Of a stretch of 6,883 nucleotides of DNA, positions 5,846 through 6,883 are shown piece after piece. The notes beneath the pieces are model-generated. The model had not been told where the DNA came from and made no database searches. It saw only the letters and a program-made list of their open reading frames with translations. Origin of the DNA: Deltaproteobacteria bacterium (GTDB lineage Bacteria; Desulfobacterota; Desulfobacteria; Desulfobacterales; ETH-SRB1). The stretch's first letter is position 1. The number at the start of each line of letters is the position of its first letter. The position numbers were made by a program, and so were the translations under genes. The stretch is taken from assembly GCA_019314185.1 (NCBI GenBank), contig JAFCZU010000440.1:1-6883 (forward strand), written 5' to 3'.

Positions 5846-6002
5846 GTGTCAAAGCTTGAATTGTGAATTAAACTTTTCTTTATTCACCTCTTATTCAATT
5901 GTCAGTAATTTCAAAAGAATTGGTATCCGAGGGTTTGCGAAGGGACTTATTCTACAGTCTCGTTAGCTGATAAATAGGGAAATCAATGGGGGCCTGACCT
6001 CA
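5846..6002. other. Non-coding spacer, nothing recognised
   Basis: AT-rich on the left, with composition becoming more GC-rich from about 5980. No reading frame with a ribosome-binding site, no tRNA-like cloverleaf and no terminator with a T-run is visible. Confidence 0.4.
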
Positions 6003-6073
6003 TTATCAGGGTACGGGAAAAACCATTGCTGGGCATCGCTTTGCTCTGCCCGTCCTACGCCAAAGCCTGATAA
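6003..6073. repeat. Palindromic intergenic element
   Basis: The outer arms TTATCAGG (6003-6010) and CCTGATAA (6066-6073) are exact inverted repeats. Centred between them is the hairpin GGGCATCGCTTTGCTCTGCCC (6031-6051), itself almost fully palindromic. This resembles the GGGC..TCGC..GC..GCCC palindromic repeats and small MITEs common between genes in gamma-proteobacteria. It lies about 80 bases before the start of the 6154 gene. Confidence 0.55.
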
Positions 6074-6153
6074 ACGGCGAAGCCAGGTTCAGCTACCCCA
6101 TACTTGGCCTAATAGTCGTACAGACGCAACGCTGCAGACAGAGGAGAAACGTC

Positions 6154-6663
6154 ATGAGCTTCAAAGACTTCATACTTGGTTACCGCCCCGGGCGGGAAAT
6201 CGCCCCCGATGAGTTTGTTATCCAGTCGGCGACGGTAACCCTGATCGACGGACCGTCGGCATCACTGGATGAGGAGTCACTTAAAATCCTTGGCGGCATC
6301 CCGCCCACCGGTGACGAGCACCTGGTACTTACGAACAATTTCTTGGTCTACAAGACTGACTACGAATTCATCAACGCCCTGCTGCAGGGTCTTGAGTGGG
6401 GTTGAAAGCAATGGGGCCCTCCGCTCACGGGTGCCTTCTGGAGCTACGTCCGCAAGTTCATCGATCCCTCCGATCAGTCGTTTTGGATCCCCTATGAGGA
6501 GGTACAGGCAATCACTCCCTATTGCCAGGAAATCGAGCTGAGCTGGTTACTGGGATCAAGCAGTGTGGCTCACTACTGTTATCAGGTCGACCTTGCCAGT
6601 GGGTCGTTGTGGTTTCTGCAGACGCCCGTCGGTCGCGGTGGTGCGCGGCAATTCCAGGCCATG
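6154..6663 (+). pseudogene. Unidentified gene with in-frame TGA, interrupted by an intron end
   Basis: The ATG at 6154 follows GAGGAG (6141-6146) by seven bases, a strong start. The first 83 codons (MSFKDFILGYRPGREIAPDE...) end at TGA 6403-6405. The same frame then stays open for about 86 more codons with protein-like content (KQWGPPLTGAFWSYVRKF, IELSWLLGSS, SLWFLQTPV) and the same preference for G or C at third codon positions, until the group II intron junction near 6664. The product is soluble, rich in Trp, Tyr and Phe, without signal peptide; I do not recognise the family. The simplest reading is a nonsense mutation (for example from TGG or CGA) in a gene also cut by an intron on the opposite strand. 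Stop-codon readthrough or selenocysteine at the TGA is possible but unsupported: only a weak hairpin follows and no Sec machinery is visible. Its base composition is visibly more GC-rich than the 539-5125 block, so it has a separate history. Confidence 0.6.
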
Positions 6664-6668
6664 GTTCC

Positions 6669-6701
6669 GGGTAAAGGCACCGGTTACCCGGCGCCCTCCC
6701 C
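6669..6701 (-). ncRNA. Group II intron domain VI with branch-point A
   Basis: On the minus strand GGG pairs with CCC (6701-6699 with 6671-6669). A6672 is then unpaired, and eleven further pairs (G-U allowed) run to a GTAA tetraloop at 6687-6684. A single bulged adenosine near the base of a long hairpin just before the 3' end is the defining feature of domain VI. Confidence 0.8.
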
Positions 6702-6704
6702 ACA

Positions 6705-6737
6705 GACCCGTACGTGAAGCTTTCCCTCATACGGTTC
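6705..6737 (-). ncRNA. Group II intron domain V
   Basis: A 33-base hairpin, minus strand GAACCGTATGAGGG...CACGTACGGGTC. It has the expected nine-position lower helix, the two-base AC bulge and a short upper stem with a GAAA-containing loop. The position of the catalytic AGC triad reads A-A-C and faces a G, so it carries an A-G mismatch. Either this subclass differs or the copy is no longer active. Confidence 0.78.
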
Positions 6738-6883
6738 CTCGGTTTCAACTCTTTTTACCAAGCTGTCAGCCAATCAGGCGACACCCCGATTGGCGCATAA
6801 CTTTGCTACCTGCAAGTTATCAAATATTATGGACTATTTTGGGAAGCGGCAGGGGAGCCCTTTCAAGTATGCGCTTAAACTTT

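Larger units (their letters stand above)
6664..6883 (-). mobile_element. 3' end of a group II intron, continuing past the right edge
   Basis: The minus strand shows the catalytic 3' domains of a group II intron in order: domain V (6737-6705), a three-base joiner TGT, and domain VI (6701-6669) with a single bulged A at 6672, followed by GGAAC with the likely 3' end at 6664. The branch A is then eight bases before the end and the intron ends in AC, both normal. The sequence further upstream in the intron (6738-6883) shows no open reverse-transcriptase frame; it contains a 7-bp stem GCCAATC/GATTGGC (6769-6775, 6788-6794) that could belong to domain IV. The intron runs antisense to the gene that starts at 6154 and so cannot be spliced from that gene's own transcript. 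Confidence 0.8.

Noticed and set aside
6512..6748. Minus-strand frame of 78 codons at the right end
   Set aside because: It starts within the intron, crosses domains V and VI and enters the antisense of the 6154 gene; no coding features.

Overview
The window looks like an accessory, mobile-element-rich stretch of a bacterial chromosome. The genes have bacterial Shine-Dalgarno sites, sit in a tight polycistronic block, and are surrounded by decayed repeats and group II intron pieces. No ribosomal or housekeeping marker is present, so taxonomy is open. The intron domain style and the GGGCATCGC..GCTCTGCCC palindrome are what I would expect in a repeat-rich Gram-negative genome (gamma-proteobacterial or Desulfobacterota-like), but that is only a soft guess.

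Layout. At 1-16 (minus) are the first codons of a gene that leaves the window on the left, preceded by a very good ribosome-binding site. 17-538 is a non-coding, AT-rich divergent region holding a complete 143-bp MITE-like element (232-374) with 25-bp imperfect terminal inverted repeats and a perfect 8-bp target duplication. From 539 to 5125 runs a compact same-strand block of four reading frames with spacings of 9 nt, -1 nt and an overlap: an unrecognised 258-aa protein, an unrecognised all-helical protein of about 307 aa, a KaiC/RecA-like ATPase (Walker A GPPGAGKT, Walker B FLLID), and a large protein that starts in the middle of a second, degenerate KaiC-like domain and continues into a family-1 extracellular-solute-binding-like domain without a signal peptide. 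The last two frames look like halves of one ancestral double-KaiC plus solute-binding fusion of about 970 aa. The break lies just before the second P-loop, where about 14 residues are missing; a deletion of about 41 nt accounts for both the missing residues and the frame change.

5126-6153 is a kilobase without a convincing gene. It holds what looks like the 5' part of a group II intron on the minus strand (about 5145-5387), a perfect 28-bp tandem duplication, five copies of a TTATGTTGCGRG-type site arranged like the multiple terminal repeats of an IS21- or Tn7-like element (5418-5450, 5713-5750, 5832-5845), and a palindromic element (6003-6073). From 6154 a more GC-rich gene begins with a strong ribosome-binding site. 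It has an in-frame TGA at 6403-6405, stays open to the inserted 3' end of a second group II intron (minus strand, domains V and VI at 6664-6737), and is therefore read as a pseudogene.

Working together. If intact, the 539-5125 block would be a cytoplasmic, ATP-binding, ligand-sensing module: a solute-binding-like sensor fused to degenerate KaiC ATPase domains, translated with two partner proteins of unknown function. That architecture resembles NTP-dependent signalling or conflict systems in general logic, but I cannot assign it to a described system. In this genome it may be decaying.
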